Shown piece by piece: positions 54,101 through 59,864 of a stretch of DNA of 64,000 bases. Position 1 is the stretch's first letter, and each line of letters starts with the position of its first letter. A model generated the notes under the pieces. That model saw only the letters and a program-made list of their open reading frames with translations. It ran no database searches and had not been told where the DNA came from. The position numbers and the translations under genes are program-made. The DNA is from Mongoliitalea daihaiensis (GTDB lineage Bacteria; Bacteroidota; Bacteroidia; Cytophagales; Cyclobacteriaceae). The stretch lies in NCBI RefSeq assembly GCF_021596945.1, contig NZ_CP063779.1, positions 189,501 through 253,500 on the forward strand, written 5' to 3'.

Positions 54101-56453
54101 GCACCATCGTATCTGTTGCTGTTCCTCCTGCTCCTGTCACCGTAATGGTCAACTGTACCTGTCCGCTTTCAAAGTCTGCAGCACTTGGCGTGTACACAGC
54201 GTTGATCGCTGTCACATCGTCAAAGCTTCCGCTGCCGCTCGTGCTCCACTGTACCGTGCCGTTCACTGCCGTAGCTCCTGCCAACGTATAGCTCACTTCA
54301 TCTATACACAATTCATCATCAGCGCCTGCATTCGCAGCAGGATTCTCGCTGATCGTCAAGATCATCGTATCCACTGCATCACCGCAAGTACCCAATCCCG
54401 AAGCTGTCAAGGTCAATTCTACCGTGGCTACTCCACCTGTGAAGGTCAAGGAACCTAGGTCTGGCGTATACGTCGCATTCAACGCGTTCGCATTGTTGAA
54501 CGTGCCGCTTGCTGCTGTCCAGGTTAGGGTTCCGAAGTTGGTGGCTGTAGCTCCGCTTAGGGTATAGCTGCTGCCTGCTGCAATTACTGCATCAGGACCT
54601 GCATTCGATGTGGCCAGTCTGTACAAGGTCAGCACCATCGTATCTGTTGCTGTTCCTCCTGCTCCTGTCACCGTAATGGTCAACTGTACCTGTCCGCTTT
54701 CAAAGTCTGCAGCACTTGGCGTGTACACAGCGTTGATCGCTGTCACATCGTCAAAGCTTCCGCTGCCGCTCGTGCTCCACTGTACCGTGCCGTTCACTGC
54801 CGTAGCACCTGCCAACGTATAGCTCACTTCATCTATACACAATTCATCATCAGCGCCTGCATTCGCAGCAGGATTCTCGCTGATCGTCAAGATCATCGTA
54901 TCCACTGCATCACCGCAAGTTCCCAGACCTGTTGCTGTCAAGGTTAATTCTACCGTAGCAACTCCACCTGTAAAGGTCAAGGAACCTAGGTCTGGCGTAT
55001 ACGTCGCATTCAACGCATTCGCATTGTTGAACGTACCGCTTGCTGCACCCCAGGTCAAGCCTGCAAAGTTGCTTGCAGTTGCTCCTGATAGGGTATAGCT
55101 GCTGCCTGCTGCGATTACCGCATCAGGGCCTGCATTCGATGTGGCCAGTCTGTACAAGGTCAGCACCATCGTATCTGTTGCTGTTCCTCCTGCTCCTGTC
55201 ACCGTAATGGTCAACTGTACCTGTCCGCTTTCAAAGTCTGCAGCACTTGGCGTGTACACAGCGTTGATCGCTGTCACATCGTCAAAGCTTCCGCTGCCGC
55301 TCGTGCTCCACTGTACCGTGCCGTTCACTGCCGTAGCACCTGCCAACGTGTAGCTTACTTCATCTATACACAATTCATCATCAGCGCCCGCATTCGCAGC
55401 AGGATTCTCGCTGATCGTCAAGATCATCGTATCTACCGCATCACCGCAAGTACCAAGACCTGTTGCTGTTAAGGTCAATTCTATCGTAGCAACTCCACCT
55501 GTAAAGGTAAGTGCTGTTAAATCAGGAGTGAATGTAGGGTTCAACGCGTTCGCATTGTTGAACGTGCCACTTGCTGCACTCCAGGTCAAGCCTGCAAAGT
55601 TACTTGCAGTTGCTCCTGATAATGTATAGCTGCTGCCTGCTGCGATTACCGCATCAGGTCCGGCATTCGATGTGGCCAGTCTGTACAAGGTCAGCACCAT
55701 CGTATCTGTTGCTGTTCCTCCTGCGCCTGTCACCGTGATCGTCAACTGTACCTGTCCGCTTTCAAAGTCTGCAGCACTTGGCGTGTACACAGCGTTGATC
55801 GCTGTCACATCGTCAAAGCTTCCGCTGCCACTTGTGCTCCACTGTACCGTGCCGTTCACTGCCGTAGCACCTGCCAACGTGTAGCTCACTTCATCTATAC
55901 ACAATTCATCATCAGCGCCCGCATTCGCAGCAGGATTCTCGCTGATCGTCAAGATCATCGTATCTACCGCATCACCGCAAGTACCCAATCCTGAAGCTGT
56001 CAAGGTCAATTCTACCGTGGCTACTCCACCTGTGAAGGTCAAGGAACCTAGGTCTGGCGTATACGTCGCATTCAACGCATTCGCATTGTTGAACGTACCG
56101 CTTGCTGCACTCCAAGTTACTGTTCCGAAGTTGGTGGCTGTTGCTCCACTCAATGTGAAGCTGCTGCCTGCTGCAATTACTGCATCAGGGCCTGCATTCG
56201 ATGTGGCCAGTCTGTACAAGGTCAGCACCATCGTGTCTGTTGCTGTTCCTCCTGCGCCTGTCACCGTGATCGTCAACTGTACCTGTCCGCTTTCGAAGTC
56301 TGCAGCACTTGGCGTGTACACAGCATTGATCGCTGTTACATCGTCAAAGCTTCCGCTGCCACTTGTGCTCCACTGTACCGTGCCGTTCACTGCCGTAGCA
56401 CCTGCCAACGTGTAGCTCACTTCATCTATACAATTCATCATCAGCGCCCGCAT
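39102..56453 (-). CDS. Giant T9SS-secreted surface protein 2, C-terminal segment
   Basis: C-terminal 5,783 residues of a much larger protein; the apparent start at 56453 is created by a frameshift, not a real start. From N to C: about 20 copies of a 177-aa two-domain Ig/PKD-like unit, six diverged half-units (43700-45290), about ten SprB repeats (41190-43700; GPYTYLWSDGQTT and AGTYTVTVTDANGC), and a PKD-like domain (~40910-41170). Four HYR-type domains follow (~39955-40910; DNCS, VTWTVRDAAGNTA), then a ~150-aa linker and a CHU_C / T9SS type B C-terminal domain (YNTFSPNGDGFNDTWGIPEL). The last ~270 residues are homologous to the end of giant protein 1. SprB repeats link it to gliding adhesins. 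A PorP/SprF gene follows directly. Confidence 0.9.
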   Translation of the reverse strand: MRALMMNCIDEVSYTLAGATAVNGTVQWSTSGSGSFDDVTAINAVYTPSAADFESGQVQLTITVTGAGGTATDTMVLTLYRLATSNAGPDAVIAAGSSFTLSGATATNFGTVTWSAASGTFNNANALNATYTPDLGSLTFTGGVATVELTLTASGLGTCGDAVDTMILTISENPAANAGADDELCIDEVSYTLAGATAVNGTVQWSTSGSGSFDDVTAINAVYTPSAADFESGQVQLTITVTGAGGTATDTMVLTLYRLATSNAGPDAVIAAGSSYTLSGATASNFAGLTWSAASGTFNNANALNPTFTPDLTALTFTGGVATIELTLTATGLGTCGDAVDTMILTISENPAANAGADDELCIDEVSYTLAGATAVNGTVQWSTSGSGSFDDVTAINAVYTPSAADFESGQVQLTITVTGAGGTATDTMVLTLYRLATSNAGPDAVIAAGSSYTLSGATASNFAGLTWGAASGTFNNANALNATYTPDLGSLTFTGGVATVELTLTATGLGTCGDAVDTMILTISENPAANAGADDELCIDEVSYTLAGATAVNGTVQWSTSGSGSFDDVTAINAVYTPSAADFESGQVQLTITVTGAGGTATDTMVLTLYRLATSNAGPDAVIAAGSSYTLSGATATNFGTLTWTAASGTFNNANALNATYTPDLGSLTFTGGVATVELTLTASGLGTCGDAVDTMILTISENPAANAGADDELCIDEVSYTLAGATAVNGTVQWSTSGSGSFDDVTAINAVYTPSAADFESGQVQLTITVTGAGGTATDTMVLTLYRLATSNAGPDAVIAAGSSYTLSGATATNFGTLTWTAASGTFNNANALNATYAPDLGSLTFAGGVATIELTLTATGLGTCGDAVDTMILTISENPAANAGADDELCIDEVSYTLAGATAVNGTVQWSTSGSGSFDDVTAINAVYTPSAADFESGQVQLTITVTGAGGTATDTMVLTLYRLATSNAGPDVVIAAGSSFTLSGATATNFGTVTWSAASGTFNNANALNPTFTPDLTALTFVNGEATVTLTLTASGLGTCGDAVDTMILTISENPAANAGADDELCIDEVSYTLAGATAVNGTVQWSTSGSGSFDDVTAINAVYTPSAADFESGQVQLTITVTGAGGTATDTMVLTLYRLATSNAGPDAVIAAGGSFTLSGATATNFGTVTWSAASGTFNNANALNPTFTPDLTALTFVNGEATVTLTLTASGLGTCGDAVDTMILTISENPAANAGADDELCIDEVSYTLAGATAVNGTVQWSTSGSGSFDDVTAINAVYTPSAADFESGQVQLTIMVTGAGGTATDTMVLTLYRLATSNAGPDAVIAAGGSFTLSGATATNFGTVTWSAASGTFNNANALNATYTPDLGSLTFTGGVATVELTLTATGLGTCGDAVDTMILTISENPAANAGADDELCIDEVSYTLAGATAVNGTVQWSTSGSGSFDDVTAINAVYTPSAADFESGQVQLTITVTGAGGTATDTMVLTLYRLATSNAGPDAVIAAGSSYTLSGATATNFGTVTWSAASGTFNNANALNATYTPDLGSLTFTGGVATIELTLTATGLGTCGDAVDTMILTISENPAANAGADDELCIDEVSYTLAGATAVNGTVQWSTSGSGSFDDVTGINAVYTPSAADFESGQVQLTITVTGAGGTATDTMVLTLYRLATSNAGPDAVIAAGSSYTLSGATATNFGTVTWSAASGTFNNANALNPTFTPDLTALTFVNGEATVTLTLTATGLGTCGDAVDTMILTISENPAANAGADDELCIDEVSYTLAGATAVNGTVQWSTSGSGSFDDVTAINAVYTPSAADFESGQVQLTITVTGAGGTATDTMVLTLYRLATSNAGPDAVIAAGSSYTLSGATASNFAGLTWSAASGTFNNANALNATYTPDLGSLTFTGGVATIELTLTATGLGTCGDAVDTMILTISENPAANAGADDELCIDEVSYTLAGATAVNGTVQWSTSGSGSFDDVTAINAVYTPSAADFESGQVQLTITVTGAGGTATDTMVLTLYRLATSNAGPDAVIAAGSSYTLSGATASNFAGLTWSAASGTFNNANALNATYTPDLGSLTFTGGVATIELTLTATGLGTCGDAVDTMVLTISENPAANAGADDELCIDEVSYTLAGATAVNGTVQWSTSGSGSFDDVTAINAVYTPSAADFESGQVQLTITVTGAGGTATDTMVLTLYRLATSNAGPDAVIAAGSSFTLSGATATNFGTVTWSAASGTFNNANALNPTFTPDLTALTFVNGEATVTLTLTASGLGTCGDAVDTMILTISENPAANAGADDELCIDEVSYTLAGATAVNGTVQWSTSGSGSFDDVTAINAVYTPSAADFESGQVQLTITVTGAGGTATDTMVLTLYRLATSNAGPDAVIAAGSSFTLSGATATNFGTVTWSAASGTFNNANALNATYTPDLGSLTFTGGVATVELTLTASGLGTCGDAVDTMILTISENPAANAGADDELCIDEVSYTLAGATAVNGTVQWSTSGSGSFDDVTAINAVYTPSAADFESGQVQLTITVTGAGGTATDTMVLTLYRLATSNAGPDAVIAAGSSYTLSGATASNFAGLTWSAASGTFNNANALNPTFTPDLTALTFTGGVATIELTLTATGLGTCGDAVDTMILTISENPAANAGADDELCIDEVSYTLAGATAVNGTVQWSTSGSGSFDDVTGINAVYTPSAADFESGQVQLTITVTGAGGTATDTMVLTLYRLATSNAGPDAVIAAGSSYTLSGATATNFGTVTWSAASGTFNNANALNATYTPDLGSLTFTGGVATIELTLTATGLGTCGDAVDTMILTISENPAANAGADDELCIDEVSYTLAGATAVNGTVQWTTSGSGSFDDVTAINAVYTPSAADFESGQVQLTITVTGAGGTATDTMVLTLYRLATSNAGPDAVIAAGSSYTLSGATASNFAGLTWSAASGTFNNANALNATYTPDLGSLTFTGGVATIELTLTATGLGTCGDAVDTMILTISENPAANAGADDELCIDEVSYTLAGATAVNGTVQWSTSGSGSFDDVTAINAVYTPSAADFESGQVQLTITVTGAGGTATDTMVLTLYRLATSNAGPDAVIAAGSSYTLSGATASNFAGLTWSAASGTFNNANALNATYTPDLGSLTFTGGVATIELTLTATGLGTCGDAVDTMVLTISENPAANAGADDELCIDEVSYTLAGATAVNGTVQWSTSGSGSFDDVTAINAVYTPSAADFESGQVQLTITVTGAGGTATDTMVLTLYRLATSNAGPDAVIAAGSSYTLSGATASNFAGLTWSAASGTFNNANALNATYTPDLGSLTFTGGVATVELTLTATGLGTCGDAVDTMILTISENPAANAGADDELCIDEVSYTLAGATAVNGTVQWTTSGSGSFDDVTAINAVYTPSAADFESGQVQLTITVTGAGGTATDTMVLTLYRLATSNAGPDAVIAAGSSFTLSGATATNFGTVTWSAASGTFNNANALNATYTPDLGSLTFTGGVATIELTLTATGLGTCGDAVDTMILTISENPAANAGADDELCIDEVSYTLAGATAVNGTVQWTTSGSGSFDDVTAINAVYTPSAADFESGQVQLTITVTGAGGTATDTMVLTLYRLATSNAGPDAVIAAGSSYTLSGATATNFNTVTWSAASGTFNNANALNPTFTPDLTALTFVNGEATVTLTLTASGLGTCGDAVDTMILTISENPAANAGADAAICITGDVTTDIYELIGTSAANGTISWSTSGTGTFADGTTLTPIYTPSTADIANGSVTLTMTVTGAGGTATDSMVLTLWRQATAFAGPNASTGASQPYILTGASASNFASVTWTSSGTGTFTNTNVVNPAYSPSIADVQAGSVTLTITATPLGTCIPTASSMELTVFATPIADTGADAGSDAEMCESEGSYFIVDAEAFNFVTVIWTTSGSGTFDNSNIVNATYTPSLADYLDGQVRLTLTAIGAGGDSNSDNLTLTLWRIPIVSVGEDRAIAAGQQLIITGASASYQAGLTWSTSGTGTFANANSPTPTYTPSEADIAAGSVTITLTAEGFGTCADQDDSFELTIFENPTVFAGTDANICDTEGSYELVNAVATATNAIRWTSSGTGTFSDATILNPVYTISDSDILTGQVQLTITVSGDGGEESDTMVLTIWRQPTAFAGVEVALCGDSSYQVLDAEASNVGAILWTHDGQGSLQNASTLSPTYVPATGETGVVTLTMTVTGAQGSVCQTAVATKRLILQAAAAIEAISITDTQCNVAIGEVTLQGNQAGTISLNGGPALASPATFSNLSAGAYIATFTAEGSGCTATTLVNIRNENNDLAATVAVDDVLCVNGEVTATITASGGSGTYSFTLNGQVTNTTGIFDGLLAGNYNVVVTDENACAFNVAFRVNQPTPLILELVNQVDVSCTDASNGSLRVGVTGGVGPYTFLWSDGQTTPTATNLEAGTYFVTVTDVNGCIAILDNLVVEQPVASISATVETIAILCKGNASGEAKVIPTGGTAPFTYLWSNGSTDQVAKGLTAGIYSVTVRDAGGCTFTVENIVIEEPEESLTASIVDFENPSCEGETSGTATVQAQGGTGVYTYLWSNGQTTATATGLTAGSHFVTVTDEAGCTTQGSILLTDPTGITASISESIQVTCAGGTDGEATVLASGGSGAFTYLWNDQAAQTTATATGLAAGKYTVIVTDATGGCVTTAMVTINEPTPLVGQVINSTDVSCNNESNGTASIAISGGVGPYTYLWSDGQTTATATGLSAGTYTVTATDANGCQLTLDSIVITEPSESLSATVETVDILCTGGNTGTATVNPIGGSGHYAFLWSNGSTDQTATGLLAGVYSVIVKDANGCEFTVENIVINETESSLAAAIVTSTNPSCDGGSTGSATVEATGGVGPYTYLWSDGQTTATANGLRSGTYFVTVMDVNGCQAQATVNLNDPTAISAMITSSQDVSCAGAADGEATVAGSGGSGTFTYLWSDGQTTATATELAAGQYTVVVTDVAGGCTTQAMVTIGSPTPVIAKVIAQTNESCAGLADGTVSIDVSGGVGPYTYLWSNGQTSQTATGLTAGTYTALVTDANGCSVELTNIEVASSGTLFIAPIDDIGPLCQGQEVGPIFLDANPFNAEVEFTWTGGASIGLIDGTATGLTPRIPAFVVQGSSANVVITVTASLEGACTTVQTFEVRVNDNVPPIILAPMNITVSADNSCEAIIENLGIPAVADNCSGVTVTNDAPDAFPLGVTVVTWTARDVAGNTTTATQLVTVVDKTPPTIIAPEDIVINAGENCQLAIPNLGMPQVADNCSIGVVENDAPEVFPVGETLVTWIVTDGSGNIARAIQKVTVVDNIPPTITAPANVSVFANNSCVAFNVNLGLAVADDNCTVASISNDAPSVFPMGETVVTWTVRDAAGNTATSTQVITVIDSIPPTVVVKAITVKLESNGQVTITPEMVDNGSFDNCGIATMTVSPSVFTNVNVGDNLVTLTVTDVNGNSASAVTVVNIEPFDIPIERTFITGVVYDFKDYLVNWGATDFSNVLPETMFIVTGNGFIVEVPVVWNTTTVNSFRRGTYPITGSIELNEYLTNPLQIKAEVRIIVLPKPFLTDITLTNNVFEAKPDVFEVAIGDFVIEDDYDNIHFLSLIPNATDNQFFQIRNNTLFWSSQDQQAGRTEFQVTLRVEDRDGNIVDKVFTIIRLRPAVADIVIYNTFSPNGDGFNDTWGIPELRFYKDVRIQIYERSGAQVFITHDPDKRWDGTYNGKELAIGTYFWTAEVGETGEIRRGMLNLIRK
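41190..43700. repeat. About ten SprB-type repeats in giant protein 2
   Basis: Diverged ~70-80-aa repeats share a core of (V/S)GPYTYLWSDGQTT, ATGLxAGTYTVTVTDANGC and IxITEP. Nine carry the LWS/LWN core. A tenth (SFTLNGQVTN...VVVTDENAC) and a weaker eleventh lie at the high-coordinate end. SprB repeats are named after the F. johnsoniae gliding adhesin. Unlike the neighbouring array, these copies are well diverged, so they are older and not being homogenised. Confidence 0.85.
43700..45290. repeat. Six diverged Ig/PKD-like half-units at the edge of the 531-bp array
   Basis: Six ~88-aa domains alternate between the same two types as the 177-aa unit: one type with GxGGxxTDTMVLTLWR and the other with GTC near the end. 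They share only the fold pattern (WSTSGTGTF, YTPSxAD, VTLTxT), not near-identity. They look like ancestral A/B units that escaped the homogenisation seen in the array beside them. Confidence 0.8.
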
Positions 56454-59400
56454 TCGCAGCAGGATTCTCGCTGATCGTCAAGATCATCGTATCTACCGCA
56501 TCACCGCAAGTACCCAATCCTGAAGCTGTCAGTGTAAGCGTTACTGTCGCTTCACCGTTGACAAACGTCAAGGCTGTTAAGTCAGGAGTGAATGTAGGGT
56601 TCAACGCGTTCGCATTGTTGAACGTGCCACTTGCTGCACTCCAGGTAACTGTTCCGAAGTTCGTAGCTGTTGCTCCACTCAATGTGAAGCTGCTGCCTGC
56701 TGCAATTACCGCATCAGGACCTGCATTCGATGTGGCAAGTCTGTACAAGGTCAGCACCATCGTATCTGTTGCTGTTCCACCTGCACCCGTTACCGTGATC
56801 GTCAACTGTACCTGTCCGCTTTCAAAGTCTGCAGCACTTGGCGTGTACACAGCATTGATCGCTGTCACATCGTCAAAGCTTCCGCTGCCGCTTGTGCTCC
56901 ACTGTACCGTGCCGTTCACTGCCGTAGCACCTGCCAACGTGTAGCTCACTTCATCTATACACAACTCATCATCAGCGCCCGCATTCGCAGCTGGATTCTC
57001 GCTGATCGTCAATACCATCGTATCTACTGCATCACCGCAAGTACCAAGACCTGTTGCTGTTAAGGTCAATTCTATCGTAGCAACTCCACCTGTAAAGGTC
57101 AAGGAACCTAGGTCTGGCGTATACGTCGCATTCAACGCATTCGCATTGTTGAACGTGCCACTTGCTGCACTCCAGGTCAAGCCTGCAAAGTTGCTTGCAG
57201 TTGCTCCTGATAGGGTATAGCTGCTGCCTGCTGCAATTACTGCATCAGGTCCGGCATTCGATGTGGCCAGTCTGTACAAGGTCAGCACCATCGTGTCTGT
57301 TGCTGTTCCTCCTGCTCCTGTCACCGTGATCGTCAACTGTACCTGTCCGCTTTCGAAGTCTGCAGCACTTGGCGTGTAAACAGCGTTGATCGCTGTTACA
57401 TCATCAAAGCTTCCGCTGCCACTTGTGCTCCACTGTACCGTGCCGTTCACTGCCGTAGCACCTGCCAACGTGTAGCTCACTTCATCTATACACAATTCAT
57501 CATCAGCGCCCGCATTCGCAGCAGGATTCTCGCTGATCGTCAATACCATCGTATCCACTGCATCACCGCAAGTACCAAGACCTGTTGCTGTTAAGGTCAA
57601 TTCTATCGTAGCAACTCCACCTGTAAAGGTCAAGGAACCTAGGTCTGGCGTATACGTCGCATTCAACGCATTCGCATTGTTGAACGTGCCACTTGCTGCA
57701 CTCCAGGTCAAGCCTGCAAAGTTGCTTGCAGTTGCTCCTGATAGGGTATAGCTGCTGCCTGCTGCAATTACTGCATCAGGTCCGGCATTCGATGTGGCCA
57801 GTCTGTACAAGGTCAGCACCATCGTGTCTGTTGCTGTTCCTCCTGCACCCGTTACCGTGATGGTCAACTGTACCTGTCCACTTTCGAAGTCTGCAGCACT
57901 TGGCGTGTAAACAGCATTGATCGCTGTTACATCGTCAAAGCTTCCGCTGCCGCTCGTGCTCCACTGTACCGTGCCGTTCACTGCCGTAGCACCTGCCAAC
58001 GTGTAGCTCACTTCATCTATACACAATTCATCATCAGCGCCCGCATTCGCAGCAGGATTCTCGCTGATCGTCAAGATCATCGTGTCTACCGCATCACCGC
58101 AAGTACCAAGACCTGTTGCTGTTAAGGTCAATTCTATCGTAGCAACTCCACCTGTAAAGGTCAAGGAACCTAGGTCTGGCGTATACGTCGCATTCAACGC
58201 ATTCGCATTGTTGAACGTGCCACTTGCTGCACTCCAGGTCAAGCCTGCAAAGTTGCTTGCAGTTGCTCCTGATAGGGTATAGCTGCTGCCTGCTGCAATT
58301 ACTGCATCAGGTCCGGCATTCGATGTGGCCAGTCTGTACAAGGTCAGCACCATCGTGTCTGTTGCTGTTCCTCCTGCACCCGTTACCGTGATGGTCAACT
58401 GTACCTGTCCACTTTCGAAGTCTGCAGCACTTGGCGTGTAAACAGCATTGATCGCTGTCACATCGTCAAAGCTTCCGCTGCCGCTCGTGCTCCACTGTAC
58501 CGTGCCGTTCACTGCCGTAGCACCTGCCAACGTGTAGCTCACTTCATCTATACACAATTCATCATCAGCGCCTGCATTCGCAGCAGGATTCTCGCTGATC
58601 GTCAAGATCATCGTATCTACCGCATCACCGCAAGTACCAAGACCTGTTGCTGTTAAGGTTAATTCTACCGTGGCTACTCCACCTGTAAAGGTCAAGGAAC
58701 CTAGGTCTGGCGTATACGTCGCATTCAACGCGTTCGCATTGTTGAACGTACCGCTTGCTGCACTCCAGGTCAAGCCTGCAAAGTTGCTTGCAGTTGCTCC
58801 TGATAGGGTATAGCTACTGCCTGCTGCAATTACTGCATCAGGTCCGGCATTCGATGTGGCCAGTCTGTACAAGGTCAGCACCATCGTGTCTGTTGCTGTT
58901 CCTCCTGCACCCGTTACCGTGATCGTCAACTGTACCTGTCCACTTTCAAAGTCTGCAGCACTTGGCGTGTACACAGCATTGATCGCTGTCACATCGTCAA
59001 AGCTTCCGCTGCCACTTGTGCTCCACTGTACCGTGCCGTTCACTGCCGTAGCACCTGCCAACGTGTAGCTCACTTCATCTATACACAATTCATCATCAGC
59101 GCCTGCATTCGCAGCAGGATTCTCGCTGATCGTCAAGATCATCGTATCTACCGCATCACCGCAAGTACCAAGACCTGTTGCTGTCAGGGTAAGCGTTACT
59201 GTCGCTTCACCGTTAACAAACGTCAAGGCTGTTAAATCAGGAGTGAATGTAGGGTTCAACGCGTTCGCATTGTTGAACGTGCCGCTTGCTGCACTCCAGG
59301 TAACTGTTCCGAAGTTCGTAGCCGTAGCTCCGCTTAGGGTATAGCTGCTGCCTGCTGCAATTACTGCATCAGGGCCTGCATTCGATGTGGCCAGTCTGTA

Positions 59401-59757
59401 CAAGGTCAGCACCATCGTATCTGTAGCCGTTCCACCTGCTCCTGTAACCGTGATCGTCAACTGTACCTGTCCGCTTTCAAAGTCTGCAGCACTTGGCGTG
59501 TACACAGCGTTGATTCCTGTTACATCGTCAAAGCTTCCGCTGCCACTTGTGCTCCACTGTACCGTGCCGTTCACTGCCGTAGCACCTGCCAACGTGTAGC
59601 TTACTTCATCTATACACAACTCATCATCAGCGCCCGCATTCGCAGCTGGATTCTCGCTGATCGTCAAGATCATCGTGTCTACCGCATCACCGCAAGTACC
59701 AAGACCTGTTGCTGTTAAGGTCAATTCTATCGTGGCTACTCCACCTGTAAAGGTCAA
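56422..59757 (-). CDS. Giant T9SS-secreted surface protein 2, middle segment (frameshifted)
   Basis: About 1,111 codons in a different frame from the flanking segments, encoding only 177-aa repeat units. The frame stays open up to about 59868, so the start at 59757 is only the first internal ATG. It ends when a 2-bp deletion (tatacaattcatc instead of tatacacaattcatc, ~56427-56432) turns DDELCIDE into DDELYR-stop. With that deletion and the 1-bp deletion at ~59868 repaired, it joins both neighbours into one frame without loss of a single repeat residue. Either these are sequence/assembly errors or the gene is recently broken. I would read it as part of one gene with the 39102-56453 and 59865-64000 segments. 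Confidence 0.75.
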   Translation of the reverse strand: MTFTGGVATIELTLTATGLGTCGDAVDTMILTISENPAANAGADDELCIDEVSYTLAGATAVNGTVQWSTSGSGSFDDVTGINAVYTPSAADFESGQVQLTITVTGAGGTATDTMVLTLYRLATSNAGPDAVIAAGSSYTLSGATATNFGTVTWSAASGTFNNANALNPTFTPDLTALTFVNGEATVTLTLTATGLGTCGDAVDTMILTISENPAANAGADDELCIDEVSYTLAGATAVNGTVQWSTSGSGSFDDVTAINAVYTPSAADFESGQVQLTITVTGAGGTATDTMVLTLYRLATSNAGPDAVIAAGSSYTLSGATASNFAGLTWSAASGTFNNANALNATYTPDLGSLTFTGGVATVELTLTATGLGTCGDAVDTMILTISENPAANAGADDELCIDEVSYTLAGATAVNGTVQWSTSGSGSFDDVTAINAVYTPSAADFESGQVQLTITVTGAGGTATDTMVLTLYRLATSNAGPDAVIAAGSSYTLSGATASNFAGLTWSAASGTFNNANALNATYTPDLGSLTFTGGVATIELTLTATGLGTCGDAVDTMILTISENPAANAGADDELCIDEVSYTLAGATAVNGTVQWSTSGSGSFDDVTAINAVYTPSAADFESGQVQLTITVTGAGGTATDTMVLTLYRLATSNAGPDAVIAAGSSYTLSGATASNFAGLTWSAASGTFNNANALNATYTPDLGSLTFTGGVATIELTLTATGLGTCGDAVDTMVLTISENPAANAGADDELCIDEVSYTLAGATAVNGTVQWSTSGSGSFDDVTAINAVYTPSAADFESGQVQLTITVTGAGGTATDTMVLTLYRLATSNAGPDAVIAAGSSYTLSGATASNFAGLTWSAASGTFNNANALNATYTPDLGSLTFTGGVATIELTLTATGLGTCGDAVDTMVLTISENPAANAGADDELCIDEVSYTLAGATAVNGTVQWSTSGSGSFDDVTAINAVYTPSAADFESGQVQLTITVTGAGGTATDTMVLTLYRLATSNAGPDAVIAAGSSFTLSGATATNFGTVTWSAASGTFNNANALNPTFTPDLTALTFVNGEATVTLTLTASGLGTCGDAVDTMILTISENPAANAGADDELYR

Positions 59758-59864
59758 GGAACCTAGGTCTGGCGTATACGTCGCATTCAGCGCGTTCGCA
59801 TTGTTGAACGTACCGCTTGCTGCACTCCAAGTTACTGTTCCGAAGTTGGTGGCCGTAGCTCCGC